The notes: a model not told the origin generated them from the letters alone. A stretch of 64,000 bases of DNA from Sphingobium algorifonticola (GCF_004005485.1 NZ_RZUL01000005.1:62001-126000); one strand, 5' to 3'; shown: positions 46,298-55,942, counted from the first letter of the stretch. Program-made: numbers and translations.

Positions 46298-48169
46298 TCA
46301 GCGCATCGCCTGCGCCTGCATCGCGGTGCAGTCGATATCCTGCGCGACGGCACCTTGCTTGCCGGCGATCGCCCGGCCGATCATTTTCATCACGTTGCCG
46401 AACGATGCGGTTTCTTTCGGTACGATGATCTGCGGTACTTTCATCGTTCCGCGCACCGGAACCGTCCCCGCAAAGCGCAGAATACTGCGACCCTTGGGCA
46501 CCCCGGACAGGGCAAAGTCCATGACCTCTGTATTCAGGTTCACAGAACCGGTTGCGCGGGTAAGCGCGCGCGTGGTGTCGATCAGCGCCGGATCGGCTCT
46601 GGCGACCCCGCCTTGCACATCCAGCCGCGCGATGATGCAGCGCAACTGCGCCTGTTCGCTTTTCCCGGTCAGCAGGCCGCGCCCGATATCCTGCCCCAGC
46701 AAAGAGGCTGTCCGGGCCGGTATCGTACCATCGCGGGCAACAAGGGCGATCAGGCCGTTGGAAGCACCGATGGCGTCGCGCACGGTGCCGCCGCGGCCGG
46801 CGATCCGCAAGCGGGCACTCAACGCCCCGTCGATCGCGGCATGCGGGAAGAAATCGACCAGATGCGCGTCACGCATATCCATCCGTATCGTGAGCAGCGG
46901 GGCAGGGGCCATGCCGTCACTTCCCTGCTGATCGACGACAAGCAATCCGGCGAGCGTTCCTCGCGCCAGGCCGATCACCAGCGGGTCAAGTGTCAGCTTG
47001 CCATGGTCGAGCACCAAGGTGGTCTGCATGCTGCGAAAGGGGGATGGTTCAGGCCATAGAATCCGATCGACACGCAGGTCGAGACGGCCGTCGGTTTTGG
47101 AGACGGTTTTGAGATCGATGGCGGTATTCGGAACGACGCGCGGACCGCTCTCCCGGCGTTCCGCCCGGCCACGGGCCAGCCCTTCGTCGCTTGCCAGATC
47201 GTCAAAATCAAATGCCCGCGATCGGATTTCGCCGTCGATCCGCGTTCGCCCATCGCGCTTTCGGATGGTGGCATTGCCTGCGATGTCCGACCGGCCGATG
47301 GTGCCGCGCAGTCGGGTAATCGTCCAGTCGGGCCGGTCGCGCCGTACCTGCGCCGCCAGTCGCACCGGTTGCGTTCCCGGCAGGCCCGCCTCGATGATGA
47401 CATCCACCAGTGCCAGGTCCCGGCCATAGGCGGTGGCCTCCGCCGTCAGATGGCCAATGTCGAGCGGCCGATCCATCGTGCCCTTGAACGTGGCACCGAC
47501 GGCGTCGCCGCTGATTTCCGCGCGGAACGGCCATGGGCGATCGGCCGCATCCCCGGCGACGGCGGCCCCGTCTATGGCGACCTTGACCGGATGGCCTTTG
47601 ATCAGGCCGGTGCCGCGCATCGCAAGACCGCGCCGGACATCAGCCTCGACTTTCACGTCCATGCTGCGGTCACGCTTGGCGTCTTCGTAGATCAGGCGAC
47701 TTCGCACGATCCGCAACCGGTTGAAGCGGGGCGCGCGCGTGCTGCTCGCCGCTTCGTCCTTCTTGCCATCGTTCCAGCTTTCCCGGCCAACCTTGTTTCG
47801 GATCAGATGGACGGTCATCCCGCTGACGTCGAATGCCTCGATGTCCGGTCGTCCGCGTAGCAGCAGCGACAGCGCGCTGAACGTCACGCGCGCTTCCTCC
47901 GCATCGACAAGATTGCCCGAGCCTGCCCATTGCGGTTGGGGAATACGGATATCGCGCGCGATGATTGTCGGATGAAGCGAGAAACTGTCTGCACGCTCCA
48001 GCACCGCAATTGTTGCGGGGCGCCCCAGCCGCGCCGTCAGCCGCTGTTCGATCGTCTCGCGCAGCATGCCCCAGGGAAAGGCGGCCAGAGCGGCGAGCAG
48101 GACCAACGCGAGCAGCATGAACAGCAGCGGGCCTTTGACCCACCAGGATAGTCCGCGCAGCGCCGTCAT
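46298..48169 (-). CDS. AsmA-family envelope protein
   Basis: A 623-residue protein. One N-terminal membrane helix (GPLLFMLLALVLLAALAAFP) is followed by a long beta-rich periplasmic region of AsmA type: RPATIAVLERADSFSLHPTI at the start and, near the C-terminus, DGALSARLRIAGRGGTVRDA and GLLTGKSEQAQLRCIIARLD, SLLGQDIGRGLL. AsmA-like proteins (AsmA, TamB, YhdP) are bridge-like and are thought to move phospholipid across the periplasm. The ATG at 48169 has GAGGGGG upstream. It stands 126 bp beyond phoB, same strand, so it may be read from its own promoter. Confidence 0.85.
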   Translation of the reverse strand: MTALRGLSWWVKGPLLFMLLALVLLAALAAFPWGMLRETIEQRLTARLGRPATIAVLERADSFSLHPTIIARDIRIPQPQWAGSGNLVDAEEARVTFSALSLLLRGRPDIEAFDVSGMTVHLIRNKVGRESWNDGKKDEAASSTRAPRFNRLRIVRSRLIYEDAKRDRSMDVKVEADVRRGLAMRGTGLIKGHPVKVAIDGAAVAGDAADRPWPFRAEISGDAVGATFKGTMDRPLDIGHLTAEATAYGRDLALVDVIIEAGLPGTQPVRLAAQVRRDRPDWTITRLRGTIGRSDIAGNATIRKRDGRTRIDGEIRSRAFDFDDLASDEGLARGRAERRESGPRVVPNTAIDLKTVSKTDGRLDLRVDRILWPEPSPFRSMQTTLVLDHGKLTLDPLVIGLARGTLAGLLVVDQQGSDGMAPAPLLTIRMDMRDAHLVDFFPHAAIDGALSARLRIAGRGGTVRDAIGASNGLIALVARDGTIPARTASLLGQDIGRGLLTGKSEQAQLRCIIARLDVQGGVARADPALIDTTRALTRATGSVNLNTEVMDFALSGVPKGRSILRFAGTVPVRGTMKVPQIIVPKETASFGNVMKMIGRAIAGKQGAVAQDIDCTAMQAQAMR

Positions 48170-48295
48170 ATTTCCCCCTCAAATCCGCATTCGGCCGAAC
48201 GCGTGGAAAGGGGACGCGTGAACGGTCATTTCGTTCCGCTGCCGGATTGAAAGACTGCCTGCCGAATGTCCAGGTCTGCGCCGCAGGTCGGGAAG

Positions 48296-48994
48296 TCAGG
48301 CGAGCCCGTCGGTATCCAGCGCATAGCCCGCCGACCGAACGGTGCGGATGATGTCCCGATGCCCGTCGCCGTTGATGGCCTTGCGCAGACGGCGAATGTG
48401 GACATCGACGGTGCGCAGTTCGATGTCGCTATCCTGCCCCCATACGCTGTCGAGCAGCCGTTCGCGCGAAAAGACCCAGCCGGGATGTTCCAGGAAATGC
48501 TTCAGCAGGCGAAACTCGGTGGGGCCGAGCGATACCGTCTGCCCGGCACGACGCACCTTGTGCCCGACCGTATCCATCTCGATGTCGGCGAAAGCCAGGG
48601 TTTCGCCTGCCAGGGCAGGGCGCACCCGGCGCAAAACGGCGCCGACGCGCGCGACCAGTTCCCGCGGCGAAAAAGGCTTGGTGACATAATCGTCCGCGCC
48701 GGTCTCCAGCCCGCGGACGCGATCTTCCTCTTCACCACGTGCGGTCAGCATGATGATCGGAACATTGGCGGTGCCGTTCATGCGGCGCAGGCGTCTACAC
48801 ACTTCGATGCCCGACAGGCTTTCGACCATCCAGTCGAGCAGGACGATGTCCGGCGTGTCTTCCTGTGCCATGATGAGGGCTTCCTCGCCATCCACGGTAT
48901 GCGCGACGTCGAAATCCTCGCGCTTGAAATGCCATATCAGAAGCTCTGCGAGCGCCGCGTCATCTTCCACCAGCAACATCTTGGCTCGTGCCAT
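48296..48994 (-). CDS. phoB: Phosphate regulon response regulator PhoB
   Basis: PhoB, 232 residues. The receiver domain has LLVEDDAALAELL, phospho-Asp54 in IVLLDWMVESLSGIEV and TARGEEEDRVRGLETGADDY with KPFSPREL. The OmpR-type winged helix follows (SLGPTEFRLLKHFLEHPG, RTVDVHIRRLRKAI, IRTVRSAGYALD). It ends the pstSCAB-phoU-phoB operon, 11 bp after phoU. Its kinase PhoR is not encoded in the window. Confidence 0.95.
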   Translation of the reverse strand: MARAKMLLVEDDAALAELLIWHFKREDFDVAHTVDGEEALIMAQEDTPDIVLLDWMVESLSGIEVCRRLRRMNGTANVPIIMLTARGEEEDRVRGLETGADDYVTKPFSPRELVARVGAVLRRVRPALAGETLAFADIEMDTVGHKVRRAGQTVSLGPTEFRLLKHFLEHPGWVFSRERLLDSVWGQDSDIELRTVDVHIRRLRKAINGDGHRDIIRTVRSAGYALDTDGLA

Positions 48995-49005
48995 CGTCTC
49001 TATCC

Positions 49006-49707
49006 TTATTTGCCCGCGCCGTCTTCAGGGGCTTCGCCGCGCTCGCGATCGGGCAAATACTGGCCAGTCGCGGCATAATAGACCATCTCGGCCACATTGG
49101 TTGCATGATCGCCGATCCGTTCGATGTTCTTGGCGACGAACAGCAGATGCGCGCTTTCCGATATCATCTTCGGATTTTCGACCATGTAGGTCAGCAATGT
49201 CCGGAAAATGCTGTTGTAGAAATCGTCGACCACCTTGTCCCGTTCGATGACCGCGAGCGCCAGATCGGCGTCACGCGCGGCAAAGGCATTGAGCGCATCA
49301 TGGACCATTTCGCCGGCAATCTGCCCCATAGCGGGCAGAAGGGACATCAGCTCAAGCTTACGGTTTTCGACGATCAACGGAACACGCTTCGCGATGTTCT
49401 TGCCATAATCGCCGATCCGCTCGACGACGCCAGCGATCTTCAGTGCCGCCACGACTTCGCGCAGGTCGTTTGCCATCGGCGCGCGCAAGGCAATGGTCTG
49501 GACTACCAGCCGCTCGACCTGTTCTTCCAAGGCGTCGATCTTGGGATCGTCGCGGACGACCTGCCGCGCCAGTTCCTTGTCGCGCCGGATCAGCGCGGTC
49601 ATGGCATTTTCCAGGCTTGATTCGGCGCGCCCGCCCATCTCAGCAATCAGCCCACGCAGCGAGTCGATGTCCTCGTCAAAGGCTTTGACCGTATGTTCAA
49701 CCATCAT
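49006..49707 (-). CDS. phoU: Phosphate signalling protein PhoU
   Basis: PhoU, 233 residues, is an all-helical protein with two three-helix repeats, RIGDYGKNIAKRVPL in the first and ERIGDHATNVAEMVYY in the second. It links the Pst transporter to PhoR/PhoB and keeps the regulon off when phosphate is plentiful. GGGGGAGA precedes two adjacent ATG codons at 49707 and 49704; either could start it. It is 13 bp downstream of pstB. Confidence 0.94.
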   Translation of the reverse strand: MMVEHTVKAFDEDIDSLRGLIAEMGGRAESSLENAMTALIRRDKELARQVVRDDPKIDALEEQVERLVVQTIALRAPMANDLREVVAALKIAGVVERIGDYGKNIAKRVPLIVENRKLELMSLLPAMGQIAGEMVHDALNAFAARDADLALAVIERDKVVDDFYNSIFRTLLTYMVENPKMISESAHLLFVAKNIERIGDHATNVAEMVYYAATGQYLPDRERGEAPEDGAGK

Positions 49708-49720
49708 CTGTCTCCCCCGG

Positions 49721-50512
49721 TCAGCCGTAGCGACCGGTAATATAATCGCGCGTGCGGTCGGCCTTCGGGTTGGTAAAGATGTCCGACGTCACGCCATATT
49801 CGACCAGCGTCCCAAGATGGAAAAAGGCGGTGCGCTGCGATACGCGCGCGGCCTGCTGCATGTTGTGGGTCACGATCACGATTGCGTAGCGGCCGCGCAG
49901 TTCGTGAATCAACTCCTCGATCTTTGCCGTCGCGATCGGGTCGAGCGCCGAACAGGGTTCGTCCATCAATATCACTTCCGGTTCCACGGCGATTGCGCGG
50001 CCGATGCACAGGCGTTGCTGCTGCCCTCCTGAAAGCGCCGTGCCGCTGTCGTGCAGCCGGTCCTTGACTTCATCCCACAATCCGGCGCGCCGGAGCGACT
50101 TTTCGACGATCACGTCCATGTCAGCCTTCGCGCTAGCGAGGCCATGGATACGCGGGCCGTAAGCGATATTCTCGTAGATAGACTTGGGAAAGGGATTGGG
50201 CTTCTGAAACACCATGCCTACACGCGCGCGCAGCTGCACGACATCCATCGAGGGAGCATAGATATTCTCGCCGTCGAGGGTGATATCGCCTTCGACGCGG
50301 GCGTTGGCGACGGTGTCGTTCATGCGATTGAGCGTGCGAAGGAAGGTCGATTTGCCACAGCCCGACGGCCCGATGAACGCCGTTACATTGTCCATATCGA
50401 CGTCGATCGAGACCGTCTTGATCGCCTGTTTGGCTCCATAGAATACGTTGACGTCACGCGCTGACATCTTCGCATTATTGGGCTTCAGCGCCTGTTGTTC
50501 GTCAGTCAGCAT
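49721..50512 (-). CDS. pstB: Phosphate ABC transporter ATP-binding protein
   Basis: PstB, 263 residues, is the ATPase of the high-affinity phosphate importer. Walker A is [20 protein letters not shown], the signature [17 protein letters not shown], Walker [15 protein letters not shown] and the switch [20 protein letters not shown]. The N-terminal [15 protein letters not shown] is typical for PstB. The ATG lies 9 bp after the pstA stop. Confidence 0.96.
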   Translation of the reverse strand: MLTDEQQALKPNNAKMSARDVNVFYGAKQAIKTVSIDVDMDNVTAFIGPSGCGKSTFLRTLNRMNDTVANARVEGDITLDGENIYAPSMDVVQLRARVGMVFQKPNPFPKSIYENIAYGPRIHGLASAKADMDVIVEKSLRRAGLWDEVKDRLHDSGTALSGGQQQRLCIGRAIAVEPEVILMDEPCSALDPIATAKIEELIHELRGRYAIVIVTHNMQQAARVSQRTAFFHLGTLVEYGVTSDIFTNPKADRTRDYITGRYG

Positions 50513-50521
50513 ATCTATGGA

Positions 50522-51781
50522 TCACCAGCGTTTTTCAAACTTGTTGCGAAGATAGATGGCCAGCCCGTTCATGGCGAGCAGGAAGGCAAGCAGCACGATG
50601 ATCGCAGCGGACGTCTTTTCAACGAAGCCCTTGCTGACTTCATCGGACCACAGGAAAATCTGCACGGGGAGAACGGTGGCCGGGTCAGTGATGCCGCCGG
50701 GCGGCGTTGCGATGAAGGCACGCATGCCGATCATCAGCAAGGGGGCGGTTTCGCCCAGCGCACGGGCCATGCCAATGATGGTGCCGGTCAGAATGCCCGG
50801 CAGTGCCAGAGGCAGTACATGGTGGAACACAACCTGCACGGGTGACGCGCCAATACCCAGCGCCGCATCGCGGATCGATGGCGGCACAGCCTTGATCGCG
50901 TTTCGTCCCGCTATCACGATGACCGGCATGGTCATGAGCGCCAGCGTCATCCCGCCGACCAGCGCGGCGGACCGCGGAAAGGCCAGCAGGTTGAGAAAGA
51001 TCGCCAGCCCAAGCAGGCCAAAGATGATCGACGGGACCGCCGCCAGATTATTGATGGAAACCTCTATAATGTCGGTCCACCAGGTCTTGGGCGCATATTC
51101 CTCAAGATAAAGTGCCGTTGCCACCCCTACCGGAAAACTCAGCAGCAAGGTGACGATCATCGTGAGCAGCGATCCCTTGAAAGCGCCCCATATCCCGACC
51201 TGGGTTGGATCGGTGGCATCGCTTGCGGAGAGAAAGGCGCTGTTGAAGCCCGTGGAGACCATCCCGGACTGCTGGAGGCGCGCATAAGATGCTTCATCGG
51301 CAGCACTCGCATCCGTTTTGGCGGCCAGATCGATACTGGTGGAAGCGGGAACCGAGATCACCACCCGTTCGGTTACGATCTGCGGGTTGTCCAATATTGC
51401 GTCGCGCACCGTCAGCCACGCGTTGGGCGAGAGCAGGGTATCGCCATTCGGGCCAAGCGCGGTGACCGCGGCCTGCGCGGTCACATCCTGCAAATTGGCA
51501 CTGACCAGCGATTGCGCGGTGACCGTGGCAGGATCGACCACCATTGGCGCGGTACGAAAATCAATCGGCAAGGTGATTTCGGTTCGCGTGAAGCCGCGGG
51601 CCCCATTACCGATCATGCTGATGAGCAGGAAGGCGAGAAAACCCGCGGATAGCAACACAGCAGCCATGCCCAGCAGTTTGAAACGCCGCTCAGCCGCATA
51701 GCGTCCGGCAATCCGCTTCTGCATTGCCGCGCCCTTCCAATCAGTCGGGTTGCGAACGGAGGAGGAAGGCGTCGCAGTCAT
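50522..51781 (-). CDS. pstA: Phosphate ABC transporter permease PstA with DUF3333 N-terminus
   Basis: PstA, 419 residues. The N-terminal 180 or so residues (RYAAERRFKLLGMAAVLLSA, GFTRTEITLPIDF) match the DUF3333 extension found in alphaproteobacterial PstA. The permease core has six helices with ALYLEEYAPKTWWTDIIEVS, NLAAVPSIIFGLLGLAIF and the EAA loop AALGIGASPVQVVFHHVLPL. The ATG overlaps the pstC stop by four bases. Confidence 0.93.
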   Translation of the reverse strand: MTATPSSSVRNPTDWKGAAMQKRIAGRYAAERRFKLLGMAAVLLSAGFLAFLLISMIGNGARGFTRTEITLPIDFRTAPMVVDPATVTAQSLVSANLQDVTAQAAVTALGPNGDTLLSPNAWLTVRDAILDNPQIVTERVVISVPASTSIDLAAKTDASAADEASYARLQQSGMVSTGFNSAFLSASDATDPTQVGIWGAFKGSLLTMIVTLLLSFPVGVATALYLEEYAPKTWWTDIIEVSINNLAAVPSIIFGLLGLAIFLNLLAFPRSAALVGGMTLALMTMPVIVIAGRNAIKAVPPSIRDAALGIGASPVQVVFHHVLPLALPGILTGTIIGMARALGETAPLLMIGMRAFIATPPGGITDPATVLPVQIFLWSDEVSKGFVEKTSAAIIVLLAFLLAMNGLAIYLRNKFEKRW

Positions 51782-53172
51782 TCGTAAGCCTCCCGATATT
51801 TCTTGACGACACGCAACGCGACAATGTTGAGCAGCAGCGTCACGATGAACAGCACCAGTCCCAGCGCAAAAGCCGCAAGCGTTTTCGCGCTGTCAAACTC
51901 CTGATCGCCCGTCAGCAACTGGACGATCTGCGTGGTGACCGTCGTCACGCTGGAAAAGGGATTGAGCGTCAGATTGGCAGCAAGACCCGCCGCCATCACC
52001 ACGATCATCGTTTCGCCGATCGCCCTGCTGACAGCAAGCAGCACGCCGCCGACCACGCCAGGCAAGGCGGCGGGGATCAGAACGCGCTTGATTGTCTCGC
52101 TGGTGGTTGCCCCCATGGCGAGCGAACCGTCGCGCATCGCCTGCGGGACTGCAGCGATGCTGTCATCCGCCATGGAGGAAACGAACGGGATGATCATGAC
52201 GCCCATGACCAGGCCGGCGGCCAGCGCGCTTTCGGATGATGCACCGCTGATCCCGATCGCGACAGCAAAGTCGCGCAACGCAGGAGCGATCGTCAACGCC
52301 GCGAAATAGCCGTAAACCACGGTGGGAACACCCGCGAGCACTTCAAGGACAGGCTTCATCCATTTGCGTGTCGATGGTCTGGCATATTGCGTCAGGTAAA
52401 TGGCACTCATCAGGCCCAGCGGAATGGCGACGATCATGGCGATGATAGCGCCGATGAAAATCGTGCCCCAGAATAGCGGCACGGCGCCGAAAGCGTTCTC
52501 ATTGCCGTAGCCCATGGCCGCCGACTGCGGCGACCAGTTTGTTCCGAACAGGAACGAGAACGGATTGACCATCGAGAAGAAGCGAAGCGATTCCCACAAC
52601 AGTGATGCGACAATGCCGACGGTCGTGATGATCGCAATGAGCGACGCCCCCAGCAACAGTCCCATCACCAACCGCTCGACGCGGGTACGGGCACGAAAAT
52701 CCGGGCGAATGCGGGTGAAGGCATAGGCACCTCCGGCAAAAGCGAGCAGCAGTGCGAGGGCCACTCCGCCGCCCGCATAGCGGGCTGTGTTCACGCGATA
52801 AGGGGCGACAAGTGGCTGCGCTGCCGGATTGAACGCCGCTGCCTGCGTACCATTGGCGATATTGCGGGCCTCGCTCAATATCGCGCCACGCGCAAAGCCG
52901 TCACCAGGCAGGCCCTGCGCAGCCGGATCGGCCAGCACTGCATCCGTAACGAGGGCAGGCATGACATTGGTCCATATGGCCAGAAAGGCCAGGGCGGGCA
53001 GCAATGTCCATAATGCCACATACCAACCGTGAAAGCTTGGCAGGCTATGCATCGCACCGCGCGCGCCTGTGTTGCGGGCGGCAGTTTGCAGGCGGGTGGC
53101 ACGGGCACGGGCGCTTACCCAGGCGGCGACACCCAGGCCAAACAGAAGCAGCAGGACGGCGGGACCGGTCAC
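51778..53172 (-). CDS. pstC: Phosphate ABC transporter permease PstC
   Basis: PstC, 464 residues, longer than the E. coli protein because of an N-terminal region with three extra helices (LLLLFGLGVAAWVSARARA, WYVALWTLLPALAFLAIW). The permease core has IFIGAIIAMIVAIPLGLMSA, LEVLAGVPTVVYGYFAAL and the EAA loop GSLAMGATTSETIKRVLIPA. The likely start is a GTG at 53172, 4 bp after the pstS stop, with a weak ribosome-binding site, so translation may depend on pstS. Confidence 0.92.
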   Translation of the reverse strand: MTGPAVLLLLFGLGVAAWVSARARATRLQTAARNTGARGAMHSLPSFHGWYVALWTLLPALAFLAIWTNVMPALVTDAVLADPAAQGLPGDGFARGAILSEARNIANGTQAAAFNPAAQPLVAPYRVNTARYAGGGVALALLLAFAGGAYAFTRIRPDFRARTRVERLVMGLLLGASLIAIITTVGIVASLLWESLRFFSMVNPFSFLFGTNWSPQSAAMGYGNENAFGAVPLFWGTIFIGAIIAMIVAIPLGLMSAIYLTQYARPSTRKWMKPVLEVLAGVPTVVYGYFAALTIAPALRDFAVAIGISGASSESALAAGLVMGVMIIPFVSSMADDSIAAVPQAMRDGSLAMGATTSETIKRVLIPAALPGVVGGVLLAVSRAIGETMIVVMAAGLAANLTLNPFSSVTTVTTQIVQLLTGDQEFDSAKTLAAFALGLVLFIVTLLLNIVALRVVKKYREAYE

Positions 53173-53176
53173 GAAC

Positions 53177-54232
53177 TTATTTCAATTCGGCGCCGTTCAG
53201 CGCCGCAAGTGTTTTGACAACCTCGGCATTCTTTAAGCGGACCGGTTCAGTGGCGGCGACCATCCCGCGCTTTGCCAGCATCCCGCCGGGATTCCAGCTC
53301 GCCGCGAATGTTTCCAGATAGGTTTTGAGGCCGGGCACGGCGGCGATGTGCGCTTTCTTGACGTAAAGATAGAGCGGGCGCGCACCGGGATAAGTGCCGT
53401 CGGCCACATTTTCATATGTAGCGGGGACGCCATTCAGGGGAATGTCGTTCAGCGTATCAAGATTTTCTTCAAGAAAGCTATAGCCGAACACACCGATCGC
53501 GTTGGGATTGGCACCCAGCTTCTGCACGATCAGATTGTCGTTCTCGCCCGAATCCACATATTTGCCGTCCTCCCGAACGCGGGTGCAAACGGCTTTGAAC
53601 CGGTCTTCGTCCTGTTCCTTCAGCGCCTTCATCGCCGGGTCGCTCTGGCACCCGGTTTCCAGGATCAGTTCTGCAAGCGAGTCCCGGGTTCCGCTCGTGG
53701 ACGGTGGGCCAAACACCGAAATGGCAATCGCAGGCAAGGACGCATCGACATCCTGCCATGTTTGTGCCGTGTTCGGGCCCTTGCCAAAGGGTGTGGCGGC
53801 CAGAGCCTTGTAGACGATTTCCGGCGTCAGCTTCAGCCCTGGTCCCTGCTTCGATTCGGCGAAAGCCAGCCCGTCAACGCCCACCTGTATTTCGATGATG
53901 TCCTTCACGCCGTTCTTCACACACATGTCGAACTCGGATTTCTTCATCCGTCGCGAGGCATTTTCGATGTCCGGAAACTGCGCGCCGACGCCCGCGCAGA
54001 ACAGCTTCATGCCGCCGCCTGTCCCGGTCGATTCGATAATGGGCGACTTCATGCCTGGATTGGCGTTGACAAACTGTTCCGCCACTGCGGTCGCAAAAGG
54101 ATAGACGGTCGAGGATCCCACGGCGCGGATCTGATCACGCCCCGCCGACTCGCCACCGGCCTTGTCCTGACAGCCCGACAGCGTGACCGACAGCGCAAGC
54201 GCCGATGCGGCGAGACGAACGATATGCTTCAC
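53177..54232 (-). CDS. pstS: Phosphate-binding lipoprotein PstS
   Basis: PstS, 351 residues, captures phosphate outside the inner membrane. The signal peptide ends in a lipobox SVTLSGC (Cys21), so it is a lipoprotein. Phosphate-binding segments are AVGSSTVYPFATAVAEQF, ESTGTGGGMKLFCAGV, GVDGLAFAESKQGP and the SGTRDSLAELILETGC loop. The start is the GTG at 54232, with GGAGG well placed upstream. It heads the operon, and a candidate Pho box lies about 85-110 bp before the start. Confidence 0.93.
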   Translation of the reverse strand: MKHIVRLAASALALSVTLSGCQDKAGGESAGRDQIRAVGSSTVYPFATAVAEQFVNANPGMKSPIIESTGTGGGMKLFCAGVGAQFPDIENASRRMKKSEFDMCVKNGVKDIIEIQVGVDGLAFAESKQGPGLKLTPEIVYKALAATPFGKGPNTAQTWQDVDASLPAIAISVFGPPSTSGTRDSLAELILETGCQSDPAMKALKEQDEDRFKAVCTRVREDGKYVDSGENDNLIVQKLGANPNAIGVFGYSFLEENLDTLNDIPLNGVPATYENVADGTYPGARPLYLYVKKAHIAAVPGLKTYLETFAASWNPGGMLAKRGMVAATEPVRLKNAEVVKTLAALNGAELK

Positions 54233-54315
54233 GATGGAGCCTCCAGTGACGGTGCCGCGAATCCCCCGGTGCGACGAACCGTGCATGCGCCCTACCCACC
54301 GATCATCGCGGCATT

Positions 54316-54344
54316 GTGACAGTAGAATTGCATTTTGATGACAA
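54316..54344 (-). promoter_or_regulatory. Candidate Pho box upstream of pstS
   Basis: On the minus strand TTGTCAT (54338-54344), a degenerate ATGCAAT, and CTGTCAC (54316-54322) follow each other at 11-base steps with AT-rich 4-base spacers. This is the PhoB box pattern of CTGTCAT direct repeats. It sits about 84 bp upstream of the pstS GTG, leaving room for a promoter. Confidence 0.6.
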
Positions 54345-54349
54345 TCCAC

Positions 54350-54613
54350 GGGGAGGGCGGAATCTTCGTCATGGGCATCTCGAAACCATGCCTGCCATCA
54401 GGACACATGATGTCTACACCGCCAAGCAAGAAAACGCCTGTGAAATACGGCAGACACAATTTGGTGTCACGGTATCATTTGAGGCTGCTTTCTAAAGTAA
54501 CAATCCGCATTTATGACTTCTCATAAAAAGTAATATTTGCGTGATTGTGAAATATTAACTATATTCGTGTATTCTGCTCCGGGGGGCTTTCCTCCTTAAA
54601 AATGGAGTAAATC
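54350..54613. other. AT-rich intergenic region before the 54614 gene
   Basis: About 260 bp between the Pho box and the next plus-strand gene. The stretch 54470-54600 is clearly more AT-rich than the neighbourhood and probably holds the promoter of the downstream gene. A 63-codon open frame (54335-54526) lacks a ribosome-binding site and family features and is not called. Confidence 0.35.
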
Positions 54614-55057
54614 ATGACAAATATCTCAGGTAATTTCTCTACGCCCAGAGCTTTTGCGGATTCTCGCATTTCTTCAGCCGTATCTGCGGGTACGATTACC
54701 AAGGAAGATCAGGCTGCGTTAAGCAACATGCTTGACTCAATAGACAAGAGTTTGAGCAGTGGTGCGGTCGGCAAAAGCCCCAGCGATGTGAAATCCAATA
54801 TTGACTCCCTCATTGCCGAACAAGTCGAAGCAGGCACTCTGACTCAGGAACAGGCCGGCCAGTTAAAGAATCTGATGATGCCAGGCGCACCTTCGGAAAT
54901 GGAAGGCATGGTCGGAATGAGCAGTGAGAGCGATCCGCTCGAAACGCTCCTGACGCTTCTGGAACAGATCCGGGACAGTAAGGATTCCAAGACATATGGC
55001 AATTCAGCCTCTGACGAGACGGCCACCAAAGGCCTGATACTGGATGCCTTGGCTTGA
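54614..55057 (+). CDS. Unknown 147-residue soluble protein with an internal duplication
   Basis: I do not recognise a named family. The protein has no signal peptide, Cys or membrane helix and is rich in Ser, Asp and Leu. Residues 20-40 (SSAVSAGTITKEDQAALSNM) and 68-88 (AEQVEAGTLTQEQAGQLKNL) are clearly repeats of the same helix-turn-helix unit, V-x-A-G-T-x-T-x-E-[DQ]-Q. The C-terminal 40 residues contain a Leu-rich helix (PLETLLTLLEQIRDSKDSK). The ATG has a clear GGAG upstream, and base composition is lower in GC than its neighbours. It lies alone between the pst operon and the LytR-like gene. A role as an adaptor or secreted regulator is possible but unsupported. Confidence 0.65.
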   Translation: MTNISGNFSTPRAFADSRISSAVSAGTITKEDQAALSNMLDSIDKSLSSGAVGKSPSDVKSNIDSLIAEQVEAGTLTQEQAGQLKNLMMPGAPSEMEGMVGMSSESDPLETLLTLLEQIRDSKDSKTYGNSASDETATKGLILDALA

Positions 55058-55176
55058 ATGACAGGCCTTGGCCACGGTTATGGCCATAACAGGGCAGGCG
55101 GGTCGAGCGACTTGCCTGCCTCTGACTTATGCGAAATGTATTCTTAAGATCTGCCATAAGGCGGGTGTCATTTGCT

Positions 55177-55926
55177 TCAGCCCCGGGCAATGGCCTTGGC
55201 ATTGGCCAGATAAGTCCGACCGATACGAATGTCCTCTCCGTGTCGCAGGCATGCGAACCATACGCCGCTGCCATCATGTCTGAGCCGCGTGATATGATCA
55301 CGGCGCACAATATGCGATCGATGGAGGCGGATGAACCGCGCGGGATTGAGCCGCTGTTCGAGCGCGCTGATCGTCTGATGCAGCAGATAGCTGTGCGTGC
55401 CGACATGGAGGCGCATATAGTCGCGTTCCGCCTCGATCCTGTCGATCTGATCGGTGCCCACGCGGATCAGTTCCGACCGGTGCGGTACCCAGAACTCCTC
55501 CGCCCAGCTTTCGCTCGATGCTTCGCCCGTCGGCGCCGGCATGGATGAACCCCGCGCCGCTTCGAGTGCAATTTCGACGCGGTCGATCGCACGGACGAGG
55601 CGGTCGACCGCGACTGGTTTCAACAGATAGTCGATGGCTGCAAGATCAAAGGCTTCCACAGCGAAACCTTCAAACGCTGTCACGAAAATCACCGCAGGGC
55701 GCCTGCCTGACTGTCCCACCGCGCGGGCGACGCCGATACCGTCCAGCAGCGGCATGGCAATGTCGAGCAGGAGCAAGTCCGGTTGCAGCCCCTCGATCAT
55801 GCGCAGTGCCGCGGCGCCGTCGCTGGCCGTACCCACCAGCGCGATGCGTGGCTCACGCGCACAGAGCATCTGCAATCTCTCGATGGCGAGTGGTTCATCA
55901 TCGACAATCATCGTGCGGATCGCCAT
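55177..55926 (-). CDS. LytTR-family response regulator
   Basis: A 249-residue regulator. The receiver domain has TMIVDDEPLAIERLQML, phospho-Asp55 in LLLLDIAMPLLDGIGV and IDYLLKPVAVDRLVRA. From about 145 the LytTR DNA-binding domain follows: IDRIEAERDYMRLHVG, TISALEQRLNPARFIRLHRS and HIVRRDHITRLR. Such regulators bind direct repeats and control envelope or virulence-type genes. Its partner kinase is the next gene upstream, 16 bp away, so they form one operon. Confidence 0.9.
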   Translation of the reverse strand: MAIRTMIVDDEPLAIERLQMLCAREPRIALVGTASDGAAALRMIEGLQPDLLLLDIAMPLLDGIGVARAVGQSGRRPAVIFVTAFEGFAVEAFDLAAIDYLLKPVAVDRLVRAIDRVEIALEAARGSSMPAPTGEASSESWAEEFWVPHRSELIRVGTDQIDRIEAERDYMRLHVGTHSYLLHQTISALEQRLNPARFIRLHRSHIVRRDHITRLRHDGSGVWFACLRHGEDIRIGRTYLANAKAIARG

Positions 55927-55942
55927 CAGTTCGTCCCCATTT

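Noticed and set aside
45485..47059. A 524-codon plus-strand frame opposite the DUF2157-like and asmA genes.
   Set aside because: It spans two real genes on the other strand, has no ribosome-binding site or domain, and has shadow-like composition.
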